Shown in pieces: positions 1 through 7,789 of a stretch of DNA of 57,216 nucleotides. Numbering within the stretch: position 1 is the first letter of the stretch; each line of letters begins with the position of its first letter. Origin of the DNA: Alphaproteobacteria bacterium (lineage in GTDB: Bacteria > Pseudomonadota > Alphaproteobacteria > Rhodospirillales > Rhodospirillaceae); assembly GCA_003246625.1 (NCBI GenBank), contig QJZR01000005.1, positions 1-57,216 on the forward strand, written 5' to 3'. The notes beneath the pieces were generated by a model. It searched no databases, was not told the origin of the DNA, and was given only the letters and a program-made list of their open reading frames with translations. The position numbers were made by a program, and so were the translations under genes.

Positions 1-144
1 ATCGTACGCGCTGAACGTCGCCCCGCCCGTCTCCGCCAGGACCTTCGTGATCGCCGCAGTCAGCGTCGTCTTCCCGTGGTCAACGTGGCCAATCGTACCG
101 ATGTTGCAGTGCGGCTTCGACCGCTCGAATTTTTCCTTGGACAT
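1..144 (-). CDS. tuf: Elongation factor Tu, N-terminal fragment (runs off the window)
   Basis: The first 48 codons of EF-Tu, the GTPase that brings aminoacyl-tRNA to the ribosome. The reverse strand reads [20 protein letters not shown], followed by [26 protein letters not shown] is the P-loop (G1) that binds GTP phosphates, in its normal place near residue 20. The rest of the gene lies before position 1. Two tRNA genes (Tyr, then Gly) lie upstream on the same strand, so this is probably the end of a tRNA-tuf transcription unit like the tyrU-glyT-tufB arrangement of enterobacteria. Identity is certain; whether this is tufA or tufB cannot be seen. Confidence 0.97.
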   Translation of the reverse strand, partial: MSKEKFERSKPHCNIGTIGHVDHGKTTLTAAITKVLAETGGATFSAYD

Positions 145-277
145 GACCTGAATCCAATGTTTCCGGTGTTGTTGGATGAAGGAACGAGGAGGAACCGCCC
201 GCCCCGCCCGATTCTTGCCGCCTTCTGCCGCGACATCCGCGCGCAGCCGACACCTACCCCGTAAGCGCCTAAAAACT

Positions 278-351
278 TGGAGCGGGTGAAGGGAATCGAA
301 CCCTCACAACCAGCTTGGAAGGCTGGGGCTCTACCATTGAGCTACACCCGC
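278..351 (-). tRNA. tRNA-Gly (anticodon UCC)
   Basis: On the minus strand a full cloverleaf begins GCGGGTGTAGCTCAATGGTA and ends in an encoded CCA. The acceptor arms GCGGGTG and CACCCGC pair perfectly, the anticodon loop CTTCCAA carries TCC, and the T-loop GTTCGATTC is standard. It lies between tRNA-Tyr and tuf and is probably co-transcribed with both. Confidence 0.97.
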
Positions 352-443
352 ACACTTCCCCCGCTCTGGGTCCGGCGCCGAACCATACGCCAATATCCCA
401 CGCACGAACAAGCGTCCCGGCTTTCCCGCCTTGGCTTCGGGGA

Positions 444-529
444 TGGTGGAGGGGGTAGGATTCGAACCTACGTAGACATACGTCGGCAGATTTACAGTCT
501 GCTGCCATTGACCGCTCGGCCACCCCTCC
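444..529 (-). tRNA. tRNA-Tyr (anticodon GUA)
   Basis: An 86-base class II tRNA on the minus strand, starting GGAGGGGTGGCCGAGCGG and ending CCTCCACCA. The anticodon stem-loop is CAGACTGTAAATCTG, giving GTA. The long variable arm between the anticodon and T arms marks the Tyr type. CCA is encoded. It is first in the minus-strand unit tRNA-Tyr, tRNA-Gly, tuf. Confidence 0.97.
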
Positions 530-597
530 GCACCCTGCCGCTTCGGCGGGTCGTCCAGGACGCGCCCGATCCTTTCGGACCAGTGCGTTGGAGTGCG

Positions 598-627
598 CAA
601 ATATGAGCATTTCCCGCCCCATGTCAA
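598..627 (-). promoter_or_regulatory. Sigma-70-type promoter for the tRNA-Tyr/tRNA-Gly/tuf unit
   Basis: On the minus strand a perfect -35 box TTGACA (627 to 622) is followed after 18 bases by TATTTG (603 to 598). It lies about 70 bases before the 5' end of tRNA-Tyr and no other promoter-like sequence stands out between them. The match is by eye and no transcript start is known. Confidence 0.6.
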
Positions 628-716
628 CATCAAAGTCGGGGGGATCGGTTTTCCCGCGCGAAGGCCGCGCCGCCGTGCTAGAACACCCCGATCCGTGTTC
701 TCATCTGGGGCCTCCG

Positions 717-1517
717 ATGACCCGTTCCAAGACCCGGCGCGACGCGCCCGACCGCCGACAGAAATCCGACCGCAAGCCCGCCGCCGCCGAAGTCTGGCTC
801 TTTGGCCTGCACGCGGTGGCCGCCGCCCTGGCCAACCCGGCGCGCCGTCCCCGGCGCCTGCTGCTGACCGCCGAGGCGGCGCAGGCCCTGGCCTCTTCCC
901 TGGCGGAAACGCCGCACGCCGTCGCCCCCTCGCCCGCCGAACGGCGCGACATCGACGCCCTGCTGCCGCCGGGCGCGGTGCACCAGGGCGCGGCGATGCT
1001 GTGCGCCCCCCTGCCCGCCGCCGTCATCGAGGACATTCCCGACGCCCCCGCCGACGGCGCGCCGCCGCCCGCCCGCCGCGTCGTCGTCGCCCTCGACCAG
1101 GTCAGCGATCCGCACAACGTCGGCGCGGTACTGCGCTCCGCCGCCGCGTTCGGCGCGCTGGCGGTGCTGATTCCCGACCGCCATGCGCCCGAGGAAACCG
1201 GCACCATCGCCAAGGCCGCCTGCGGCGCCCTGGAGACCGTGCCCCTGGTCCGCGCGGTCAACTTCGCCCGCGCCCTCGACGCCCTGAAGGCGAAGGGCTT
1301 CTGGTGCGTCGGCCTGGACGGGGCCGCCCCCGCCACCCTGGCCGAGCAGGACCTGCCCGAGGCCTTGGTTCTGGTGCTGGGCGCGGAAGGCGCGGGGCTG
1401 CGCCGCCTGACCCTGGAGACCTGCGACTTCACCGCCCGCCTGCCGATCCGCCCGGGGATGGAAAGCCTGAACGTCTCGAACGCCGCCGCCGTCGCGCTGT
1501 ACGCCCTGCTCGGCTAG
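717..1517 (+). CDS. rlmB: 23S rRNA 2'-O-ribose methyltransferase, RlmB/TrmH (SpoU) family
   Basis: A 266-residue SPOUT methyltransferase that probably methylates the ribose of G2251 in 23S rRNA using SAM. The N-terminal substrate-binding part (about 22-90) starts with EVWLFGLHAVAAALANP. The catalytic domain shows the three SpoU motifs: DQVSDPHNVGAVLRSAAAFG (motif 1, with the key Asn and Arg), LVLGAEGAGL (motif 2) and IRPGMESLNVSNAAAVALY (motif 3, knot and SAM loop). The length is usual for RlmB. The frame is open further upstream, but the ATG at 717 gives the expected basic, disordered N-terminus. tRNA-Thr follows. A mitochondrial-type or TrmH-like substrate cannot be excluded, though the N-terminal domain favours RlmB. 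Confidence 0.93.
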   Translation: MTRSKTRRDAPDRRQKSDRKPAAAEVWLFGLHAVAAALANPARRPRRLLLTAEAAQALASSLAETPHAVAPSPAERRDIDALLPPGAVHQGAAMLCAPLPAAVIEDIPDAPADGAPPPARRVVVALDQVSDPHNVGAVLRSAAAFGALAVLIPDRHAPEETGTIAKAACGALETVPLVRAVNFARALDALKAKGFWCVGLDGAAPATLAEQDLPEALVLVLGAEGAGLRRLTLETCDFTARLPIRPGMESLNVSNAAAVALYALLG

Positions 1518-1544
1518 GCCCGGCGGGGGACCCGGCAAAGAATC

Positions 1545-1574
1545 TTGCACCGGCCCCGCCGCCCGCGATACAAG
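1545..1574 (+). promoter_or_regulatory. Probable promoter of tRNA-Thr(UGU)
   Basis: TTGCAC (1545-1550) is followed after 16 to 18 bases by an AT-rich GATACAAG (1567-1574), the only such element in this GC-rich gap between rlmB and the tRNA. The spacing suits a sigma-70 promoter starting close to the tRNA 5' end. Confidence 0.45.
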
Positions 1575-1585
1575 CGGACGGAAAG

Positions 1586-1661
1586 GCCGGTTTAGCTCAG
1601 CTGGTAGAGCACCTGATTTGTAATCAGGGGGTCGCGGGTTCGAACCCTGCAACCGGCACCA
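1586..1661 (+). tRNA. tRNA-Thr (anticodon UGU)
   Basis: A complete cloverleaf of 76 bases from GCCGGTTTAGCTCAGCTGG to the encoded ACCA. The acceptor stem pairs GCCGGTT with AACCGGC. The anticodon loop TTTGTAA holds TGT and the T-loop is GTTCGAACC. It ends 10 bases before the stop codon of the convergent exporter gene. Confidence 0.97.
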
Positions 1662-1671
1662 TCTTCCCCGC

Positions 1672-2505
1672 CTATCCGGCCAGCGCCTTCCACAGCATGC
1701 GCGCCGCGGTGATCGCCAGGAACACCGCGAACGCCCGCTTCAGCGCGGCGGGTTGCAGGCTGTGCGCCAGCCGCGCGCCCTGCGGCGCGGTCAGCATGGT
1801 GGTGGGCACGATCATCCCCGCCGCCAGCAGGTTGACGTAGCCGAACGAGAACGGCGGCAGGTTCTCGACCCCCCAGCCCGCCCAGACGAAGCCCAGCATG
1901 CCGGGCACGGCGATCACCGTGCCGAACAGTGCCGCGGTGCCCACCGCGCGGTGCACCGGATAGGAAAAGGCGCTCAGCGTCGGCACCGACAGCGAGCCGC
2001 CGCCGATCCCCATCAGGGCGGAAATCGTGCCGATCACCCCGGCGATGGCGCTGTTGACCAGGCGCGAGGCGGGCAACGCGGGCGCCAAGCTCCATTTCTT
2101 CGGGAACCCCATGTTGAAGGCGACGAAGAAGGCGATCACCCCGAACACCAGCTTCAGCTCGTTACCGCCCAAAACCTTGGCCAACACGCCGCCGAGCAGC
2201 GACCCGGCGACCAGGGCGGGGCCCCACAGACGCAGCAGGTCGAAGTCCACCGCGCCCTTGCGGTGGTGCGCCCGCGCCGAGGAGATCGAGGTGACGATGA
2301 TGGTGGCGAGCGAGGTTCCCACCGCGACATGCATCGAGACGTCGGAGGAATACCCCAGGGCCTCCAGCGTCGGCACCAGGACCGGCACGATGACGATGCC
2401 GCCGCCGACGCCGAGAAGACCGGCGATCAAACCGGCGGCGACGCCGATCACCAGCAGGCCGACGGCCATCAGAAGCAGGGTTTCCAGGGAGAGTGTTGCG
2501 AACAC
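1672..2505 (-). CDS. TauE/SafE family membrane exporter
   Basis: A 277-residue integral membrane protein of the TauE/SafE (TSUP) family, whose members move sulfite, sulfonates or other organic anions across the inner membrane. Eight or so hydrophobic segments are visible, with two repeated halves that each carry the family signature: GLIAGLLGVGGGIVIVPVLV near residue 25 and ALMGIGGGSLSVPTL near residue 165. The start codon is GTG at 2505; no better ATG exists upstream. It is divergent from the GntR regulator gene, with only about 50 bases between the two starts, so that regulator may control it. The substrate cannot be told from sequence. Confidence 0.85.
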   Translation of the reverse strand: MFATLSLETLLLMAVGLLVIGVAAGLIAGLLGVGGGIVIVPVLVPTLEALGYSSDVSMHVAVGTSLATIIVTSISSARAHHRKGAVDFDLLRLWGPALVAGSLLGGVLAKVLGGNELKLVFGVIAFFVAFNMGFPKKWSLAPALPASRLVNSAIAGVIGTISALMGIGGGSLSVPTLSAFSYPVHRAVGTAALFGTVIAVPGMLGFVWAGWGVENLPPFSFGYVNLLAAGMIVPTTMLTAPQGARLAHSLQPAALKRAFAVFLAITAARMLWKALAG

Positions 2506-2556
2506 CGGGGGAGTTCCGTATGCTGATAAAAGGAATATGTGTGGATGTTATGGCGA

Positions 2557-2567
2557 TATGTATACAG
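2557..2567. promoter_or_regulatory. Candidate GntR operator, palindrome TGTATACA
   Basis: The perfect palindrome TGTATACA (2559-2566) lies in an AT-rich patch between the divergent exporter and gntR starts and overlaps the predicted gntR start codon. FadR/VanR-subfamily GntR regulators with an FCD domain often bind palindromes built on TNGTATACNA. Its location fits autorepression and control of the neighbouring exporter; this is inference from position and sequence. Confidence 0.4.
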
Positions 2568-3262
2568 ATGACAAGGGGAAAGTTCCCGGCGGCGAGGCGG
2601 ACGCGGCGGCTTCCGAGACGGAGCGCGCCGCCGACCTGATCTTCGCCGCCCTGGTCGACCGCATCATCGCGGGCGAACTGCGCCCCGGCGACGCCCTGAA
2701 CGAGACGGCGCTGGCCGAATCCTTCGCCGTGTCGCGCACCCCGGTGCGCGAGGCGTTGCAGCGGCTGGGGGTGACCGGCCTGGCGCAGCGCGGGCCGCGC
2801 CGCGCCTTCATGGTCAGCCAGCCGGACCGCGCCTCCCTCGACGACCTGTTCGAAGCGATGGGAGAAGTGGAAGCCCTGTGCGCCGAATACGCGGCGCGGC
2901 GGATGAGCGCGGCGGAACGCGCAGGCTTGGCCGAAATCGTCGCCGAGGGCGCGGAGCGCGTCGCCGCGACGGACGAGGCCGGTTACATCGCGGTCAACGC
3001 CCGCTTCCACCGCGCCCTCTTCGACGGCGCCCACAACGCGACGCTGCGCGACCTGGCGCTGGGGCTGCGCATCCGCACCTCGCCCTATCGCGACGCGCAG
3101 TTCCGCCGCACCGAACGGCTGGCCTCGTCGCAGGCGGAGCACCAGCGCATCCTGACCGCGGTGCGGGCGGAAAACCCCGCCGCCGCAGGCGCGGCTGTGC
3201 GCGAACACATCGCCGCCACCGCCCTCAACATCGCCCGGATGATCGCCGCCGCGCGCGGCTGA
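2558..3262 (+). CDS. GntR family transcriptional regulator, FCD domain
   Basis: A 234-residue regulator with an N-terminal winged helix (about 20-90) and a C-terminal FCD ligand-binding domain (about 95-225). The winged helix shows IIAGELRPGDALNETALAE and SRTPVREALQRL, the DNA-recognition signature of the GntR family. The FCD domain has the metal/ligand-binding residues in the pattern N-ARFHRALF (His), with further His in SSQAEHQRIL and AAVREHIAA. A second in-frame ATG lies at 2537, but its purine-rich sequence sits too close to be a good ribosome site. The gene is followed by a PyrE-like gene and an amidohydrolase gene and is divergent from a TauE exporter. A role in uptake or breakdown of a nitrogen compound is likely. 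Confidence 0.88.
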   Translation: MYTDDKGKVPGGEADAAASETERAADLIFAALVDRIIAGELRPGDALNETALAESFAVSRTPVREALQRLGVTGLAQRGPRRAFMVSQPDRASLDDLFEAMGEVEALCAEYAARRMSAAERAGLAEIVAEGAERVAATDEAGYIAVNARFHRALFDGAHNATLRDLALGLRIRTSPYRDAQFRRTERLASSQAEHQRILTAVRAENPAAAGAAVREHIAATALNIARMIAAARG

Positions 3263-3339
3263 GGGAGCCCCTTCCCAGCCGCCCCTGCCGTTCCCATATG
3301 CTTTTGTTTTCACGATCGTCCCGCCTTGGGAGTTCCCGC

Positions 3340-4011
3340 ATGATCCTCTCCGCCTCCGCCTCGGCGCGCCTAGCCCGCGTCCTCACCCGCCTCGGCGCGG
3401 TTCGCGTCGCCGCGTCTCAGCCCTTCTTCTACACCTCGGGCTGGGCGAGCCCGGTCTACGTCGACGCCCGCGCCCTGATGTCCGAGGTCGCGGCACGCAC
3501 CGAGATCATGGATCTGACCGCCGCCGAACTGCGCGGCGCGGTGAAGGAAAAGGGCATCAACGCGGTGGTGGGAGTGGAAAATTCCGGCATCGCCTTCGCC
3601 GCCTGGATCGCCGAACGCCTGTCCCTGCCGCTGCTCTATCTGCGCAAGCGGCCGATCGGCTGGGGAATGCAGGCGCAACTGGAGGGCCGTCTGCCGCCCG
3701 ACGCCCGCGTCCTGCTGGTCGACGACGTAACCACCGACGGCCTGTCCAAGATCGCCGCGGCGGATGCCCTGCGCCGCACCGGCACCCGCGTCGACGACGT
3801 TCTGGTGCTGATGGAGTTCGACGTCTACCCGCGCACCGCCGCCCGCTTCGCCACCGAGAACCTGGCCCTGCACGCGGTAACCGATTGGGCCGCCATCGAA
3901 ACCGCCCTCCGCGACGCGGGAAACCTCTCCACGGCGCAGGCCGAAATGCTGGCGGCGTTCACCGCCGACCCGGTGGCCTGGTCGATCGAGCACGGCGGGG
4001 TGGGCGAATGA
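3340..4011 (+). CDS. Orotate phosphoribosyltransferase-like protein with altered catalytic loop
   Basis: A 223-residue type I phosphoribosyltransferase that resembles PyrE, which joins orotate to PRPP. The PRPP-binding loop VLLVDDVTTDG (about 126-136) and the N-terminal SGWASPVYVDAR are clear. The flexible loop, however, reads LRKRPIGWGMQ where PyrE enzymes have RKxxKxHG: the catalytic Lys (Lys103 of the E. coli enzyme) and the following His are replaced by Ile and Trp. Activity on orotate is therefore doubtful. The start at 3340 has GGGAG seven bases upstream. Its stop overlaps the start of the M20 amidohydrolase gene (ATGA), so the two are translated together. It may be a paralogue with another base or a regulatory role; a separate true pyrE would be expected elsewhere. 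Confidence 0.75.
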   Translation: MILSASASARLARVLTRLGAVRVAASQPFFYTSGWASPVYVDARALMSEVAARTEIMDLTAAELRGAVKEKGINAVVGVENSGIAFAAWIAERLSLPLLYLRKRPIGWGMQAQLEGRLPPDARVLLVDDVTTDGLSKIAAADALRRTGTRVDDVLVLMEFDVYPRTAARFATENLALHAVTDWAAIETALRDAGNLSTAQAEMLAAFTADPVAWSIEHGGVGE

Positions 4012-5267
4012 CCGCCCCCGTCTTCACCGCCGACGCCCGGCTGGCGGAACGCATCTTCGCCGAGGCCGCCGAGGCCGGCCGCGACGCCCCCGGCATCTCG
4101 CGCGAAAGCTTCGGCCCGGGAGAGGAAAAGGCGCTGCGGGCGATCGAGCGCATCGCCACCGAGAACGGCCTCTTCTGCGAATTCGACGCCTATCGCAATC
4201 TCTGGATGCGACTGCCCGAGGACGCCCGTGCCGAGCCGCCGGTGGTGATCGGCTCGCACCTCGATTCGGTGCCGCACGGCGGCAATTTCGACGGTCTCGC
4301 CGGGGTCGCCGCCGCGGCGATGGTGCTTGCCCGTTTTCGCGGCCGCGCGCACGAGGCGCCGCCGCTGCGCGCCCTCGCCCTGCGCGGCGAGGAAAGCGCC
4401 TGGTACGGCAAGGCCTACATCGGCTCGCTGGCGCTTCTTGGGCTTCTGCCGCAAAGCGCGCTGGCCCTGCCCCACCGCGACGGCCACGGCACCCTGGGCG
4501 AGGCGATGGCCCGCCTGGGCATCGACACCGCCGCCATCGCCGCGGGGAAACCCCTGATCGGCAAGGACGATGTCGCCGCTTATCTGGAACTGCACATCGA
4601 ACAGGGGCCGGTGATGGTGGCGCGCGGCTGGCCGCTCGCCCTGGTCACCGGCATCCGGGGCAACCTGCGCCATACCACGGTGCACTGCATCGGCGAGGCG
4701 GGACACTCCGGCGCGGTGCCGCGTTGGCTGCGCAAGGACGCGGTGCTGGCCACCGCCGACCTTTTGTCGCGCATGGACGAACACTGGCGCGTGCTGTTGC
4801 AAATGGGCATGGACCTGGTGATGACCGCGGGCATCTGCACCACGCCGCCGGAATCCCACGCGGTCTCGGTGATCCCCGGCGAGACCCGCTTCAGCCTGGA
4901 AATCCGCAGCCAGGATGCGGCGACCATGCAACGTTTCTACGAACTGACGCGCGAGGAATGCCGCGCCGTGGAGAAGGCGCGCGGCGTCTCCTTCGTCTTC
5001 GACGACCGCATCGACACCGCGCCCGCGGTAATGGACGCGGCATGGATGGCGCGCCTGGACGCCGCCGCGGGCCGCGTCGGCATGCCTCTCGAACGCACCC
5101 CCAGCGGCGCCGGGCACGACGCGGCGGTGTTCGCCAACGCCGGCATTCCCTCCGCGATGGTGTTCGTGCGCAACGCTCACGGCTCGCACAACCCGCGGGA
5201 GGCGATGGAGATCGCCGACTTCCTGCTTGGAGTGGATCTGCTGACCGAGGCGGTACGGACGCTTTAG
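4008..5267 (+). CDS. M20-family Zn-dependent amidohydrolase (N-carbamoyl-amino-acid hydrolase / ureidopropionase type)
   Basis: A 419-residue hydrolase of the AmaB/HyuC/AllC branch of peptidase family M20, which cuts N-carbamoyl groups from amino acids or allantoate. Metal-binding residues are visible in order: GSHLDSVPHGG (His, Asp near 81), ALRGEESAWYG (Glu-Glu near 128), ELHIEQGPVM (His near 195) and the final RNAHGSHNPREAM (His near 388). GIRGNLRHTTVHCIGEAGHSG and GAGHDAA are also typical. The start overlaps the stop of the PyrE-like gene by four bases. A carbamoyl or ureido substrate of pyrimidine or hydantoin breakdown would fit the neighbour, but the exact substrate is unknown. Its stop codon directly abuts the stop of the convergent channel gene (TAGCTA). 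Confidence 0.85.
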   Translation: MTAPVFTADARLAERIFAEAAEAGRDAPGISRESFGPGEEKALRAIERIATENGLFCEFDAYRNLWMRLPEDARAEPPVVIGSHLDSVPHGGNFDGLAGVAAAAMVLARFRGRAHEAPPLRALALRGEESAWYGKAYIGSLALLGLLPQSALALPHRDGHGTLGEAMARLGIDTAAIAAGKPLIGKDDVAAYLELHIEQGPVMVARGWPLALVTGIRGNLRHTTVHCIGEAGHSGAVPRWLRKDAVLATADLLSRMDEHWRVLLQMGMDLVMTAGICTTPPESHAVSVIPGETRFSLEIRSQDAATMQRFYELTREECRAVEKARGVSFVFDDRIDTAPAVMDAAWMARLDAAAGRVGMPLERTPSGAGHDAAVFANAGIPSAMVFVRNAHGSHNPREAMEIADFLLGVDLLTEAVRTL

Positions 5268-6257
5268 CTATTTCTCCGGCACGAACAGCTCGCCGCCGAC
5301 CAGGGCGGCCAAGGTGCGGCCGAACACCCCGGCGACCACCAACGTGGTCAGGGTCAGCGCCGCCCAGCACACCGGCGTCAGCCCCTGCGCCCCGGTGCGT
5401 TCGTGATATTCCAGGGTGGCGATGGTCAGCGCGTCGAGGGGGAAGGTATAGGCCCACCACGACACCGCGAAGGGCACGGTCAGGAACTGCCGCGCCATGG
5501 TCAGCACCAAGAGGCCGAGAAACAGCGAGAAATGATAGAGAACCCGGGCGAAGGGATCGATCGCCCCGGTCAGCGCCTCGTACGAGATGAAACCGATCGC
5601 GGGCGGCGCGATCAGGATGAACAGGGTCGGCATGAACTTCGCGGGCATCTGGTCGTGAAAAACGATGCGGTAGAAGACGATGGTAAACAGCACAACCCAG
5701 AAACCGAGGCCGACCGAAAAGAAGAACCACGACACCTCGACGAAGCCCAGGGGCGCGCCGGTCAGCGGCACCAGGATGTTGCCGACCACCGGGATGAACC
5801 AGGCCGGATTGGAATGGTGGATGTCGTGGTTGCGGACGATCCAGCGTTGCAGCAGCAGCAGGGTGAAGCCGAGGTGAATCGCGCCCCCCGCCACCCACAT
5901 GGCGAAGGCGGCGTCGCGCGACACCGGCAGCGCCGCGCGCGACAGCAGCAGCAGGCTGATGCTGAACGCGGGAAAGAAGTTGGCGCGGATCGGATGGGTG
6001 AACTCGGCCGCCACCGCGTCGGGGAAACGCACCGCCTTGGCCGCGTAAAGGGCGGTGATCGCCAGAAACACCGCGGCGGCGGCGGCCAGGGCCGCCTCGC
6101 TGACCGTCTCGGGCACGCCGAGAACCGCGTGCGCCTTGCGCCAGGCGAGGCCCAGGCCGCACACCCCCATGACCACGGCGAACAACGGCGCCGGCACGTG
6201 CTTGAGCCAGGGTTCGCGCGACGGCGGCACGGCGGCGGGGATCGGCATTGCGGTCAT
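5268..6257 (-). CDS. SLAC1/TehA-family anion channel or tellurite-resistance-type membrane protein
   Basis: A 329-residue membrane protein with about ten hydrophobic helices, the layout of the TehA/SLAC1/Mae1 family of anion channels and C4-dicarboxylate carriers. Recognisable family pieces include the first helix PLFAVVMGVCGLGLAWRKA near residue 24, FFPAFSISLLLLS near 93 and the pore-helix region VEVSWFFFSVGLGFWVVLF near 174. The substrate is not evident; tellurite, sulfite, malate and chloride are all known in the family. The gene stands alone. Its promoter region carries an inverted repeat resembling a DtxR-type metal box, so metal-dependent control is possible. Confidence 0.8.
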   Translation of the reverse strand: MTAMPIPAAVPPSREPWLKHVPAPLFAVVMGVCGLGLAWRKAHAVLGVPETVSEAALAAAAAVFLAITALYAAKAVRFPDAVAAEFTHPIRANFFPAFSISLLLLSRAALPVSRDAAFAMWVAGGAIHLGFTLLLLQRWIVRNHDIHHSNPAWFIPVVGNILVPLTGAPLGFVEVSWFFFSVGLGFWVVLFTIVFYRIVFHDQMPAKFMPTLFILIAPPAIGFISYEALTGAIDPFARVLYHFSLFLGLLVLTMARQFLTVPFAVSWWAYTFPLDALTIATLEYHERTGAQGLTPVCWAALTLTTLVVAGVFGRTLAALVGGELFVPEK

Positions 6258-6297
6258 GTTGAGGCTTCCTGCGGCTCGGGTGGGACCGGGGGATATA

Positions 6298-6317
6298 ATT
6301 AGGTTATCCTAATATAA
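6298..6317 (-). promoter_or_regulatory. Inverted repeat ATTAGG-N4-CCTAAT, resembling a DtxR/IdeR box
   Basis: The arms ATTAGG (6298-6303) and CCTAAT (6308-6313) form a perfect inverted repeat in an AT-rich island about 45 bases before the channel gene. The 19 bases from 6299 to 6317 agree at 16 positions with the published DtxR/IdeR consensus TTAGGTTAG-CCTAACCTAA (compared from memory). The element would cover the -10 region of a promoter whose TTGCCG-like -35 lies further upstream, a repressing position. Confidence 0.45.
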
Positions 6318-6370
6318 CGAGGCGTGCCGACCGGCAAGCGTTTTCGCCGTCCGGGGAAAGGGGGACGGGA

Positions 6371-7765
6371 TCAGCCGCGGCAGGCGCGGTCGCGGCCCTC
6401 GGCCTTGGCGCGATAGAGCGCGGCGTCCGCCCGCTGCAACAGGCCGTCCACCGTGTCCCCGGCGGCGAAGGTCGCCACCCCGGCGCTGACCGTATGCCCG
6501 CGTCCGTCGGGGAAGGCGGTCGCCGCCATCGCCTCGCGGATGCGCTCGGCGACGCGGAACGCCTCGTCGTTGGCGGTTTCCGGGTAGAGGACCAGGAACT
6601 CCTCGCCCCCCCAGCGGCCGCAAACGTCGCCGCCGCGCACCGTGGCCTGCACCCGCCGCGCCACCTCGACCAGGACGCGGTCCCCCATCAGGTGGCCGAA
6701 CTCGTCGTTGACCGCCTTGAAGCGGTCGATATCCAGCATCAGCACGGAAAACCCGTGCCCATAGCGCCGCACGCGGTCCATCTCGCGCGCCAGATGGGTG
6801 TCGATCTTGCCGCGGTTGGCCAGGCCGGTCAGCACGTCGACCTGGGACACCCGTTCCAGTTCGCGGTTGAGGCGGCGCAGCTTGAACAGGTAGTAGGCGC
6901 CGAAACCGAACAGCAGAAAGACGCAGGCGCCCGCCTCGAAGATCAGGGGGTAGTTGAGGGAATCCTCCACCTTGATCGCGACGTGACGGTTGGCGACTTC
7001 CCCGACCTCGTACGAGGTGATGGTGCGCACCCCCTTGTCGAGGACGGCGCGCAACAGGGGCAAGCTTTTCAGCACGCCGAACCGCATATGGTTGCTGTAG
7101 CCCGGCAACTGCCCGGCGATCTTCAGGTTGAACAGGCCTTCCTGGCGGATGGTGTAGGCGGCCATCATCAGCGAACGCAGGGTCATGTCGGCGTGGCGCG
7201 CCGAGACCATGGTGATCGCCTCTTCCTCGGTCTCCACCCGCACCACCGACAGGTTCGGATAGTCGCGGCGGACCAGTTCCTCGACCAGCGCGGTGCGAAT
7301 GGGAAAGACGATAGTTTCCCCCTTCAGCGCCGCCGGGTCGGAAATGAAGGCGTGTTCCTCGCGAGTGATGAAGACGTTGGGGTCGGTGAACAGCGGCTCG
7401 GTGAACAGCAGCCAGCCATCCCGTTCCCGCGTCTGGTTGAGGAAGTTCAGGACCTCGCAACGACCGGCCTTGGCGGCGGCCAGGCTCTCCGTCCAACTGT
7501 CGGTGCGCACCACGTCGAGGGTCAGGCCGACGCGGCGCGCCGCCAATTGCGCCAGGTCGGCGGCGATTCCCCGGTGTTCGCCCAGCCGGTCGAGCCATTC
7601 GAACGGCGGCCACGCCGGGTTGACGCACATCGTCACCCGCGGATGCGCGCGCACGAAGGCTTCCTCGGCGGCGGTCAATTCAACGGAATAGGCAAAAGAC
7701 TTGGATATCGGCAGAAGCAGGAAAACCCCGATCCAGCCGATCCACTTGGCGACGCGAACCCTCAT
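6371..7765 (-). CDS. Diguanylate cyclase with periplasmic SBP_bac_3-type sensor domain
   Basis: A 464-residue inner-membrane enzyme that makes c-di-GMP. Order: signal/first membrane segment (8-25); a solute-binding-protein family 3 domain in the periplasm (about 35-265, with VTMCVNPAWPPFEWLD); one membrane helix (about 275-297, FEAGACVFLLFGFGAYYLF); and a GGDEF domain (about 305-460). The active-site signature is GGEEF, in the catalytically competent form, and RGGD five residues before it is a complete RxxD inhibitory site. The periplasmic domain resembles amino-acid or related ligand binders, so the enzyme probably links an external small molecule to c-di-GMP. It lies directly downstream of the polyamine importer genes on the same strand (24-base gap), which makes a polyamine or amino-acid signal plausible. 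Confidence 0.92.
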   Translation of the reverse strand: MRVRVAKWIGWIGVFLLLPISKSFAYSVELTAAEEAFVRAHPRVTMCVNPAWPPFEWLDRLGEHRGIAADLAQLAARRVGLTLDVVRTDSWTESLAAAKAGRCEVLNFLNQTRERDGWLLFTEPLFTDPNVFITREEHAFISDPAALKGETIVFPIRTALVEELVRRDYPNLSVVRVETEEEAITMVSARHADMTLRSLMMAAYTIRQEGLFNLKIAGQLPGYSNHMRFGVLKSLPLLRAVLDKGVRTITSYEVGEVANRHVAIKVEDSLNYPLIFEAGACVFLLFGFGAYYLFKLRRLNRELERVSQVDVLTGLANRGKIDTHLAREMDRVRRYGHGFSVLMLDIDRFKAVNDEFGHLMGDRVLVEVARRVQATVRGGDVCGRWGGEEFLVLYPETANDEAFRVAERIREAMAATAFPDGRGHTVSAGVATFAAGDTVDGLLQRADAALYRAKAEGRDRACRG

Positions 7766-7789
7766 CCCCTCCAGACCCCACTCGGACTT

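Noticed and set aside
277-633. Open frames of about 100 codons on both strands around 270-633
   Set aside because: They overlap the tRNA-Gly and tRNA-Tyr genes, which explain the sequence.
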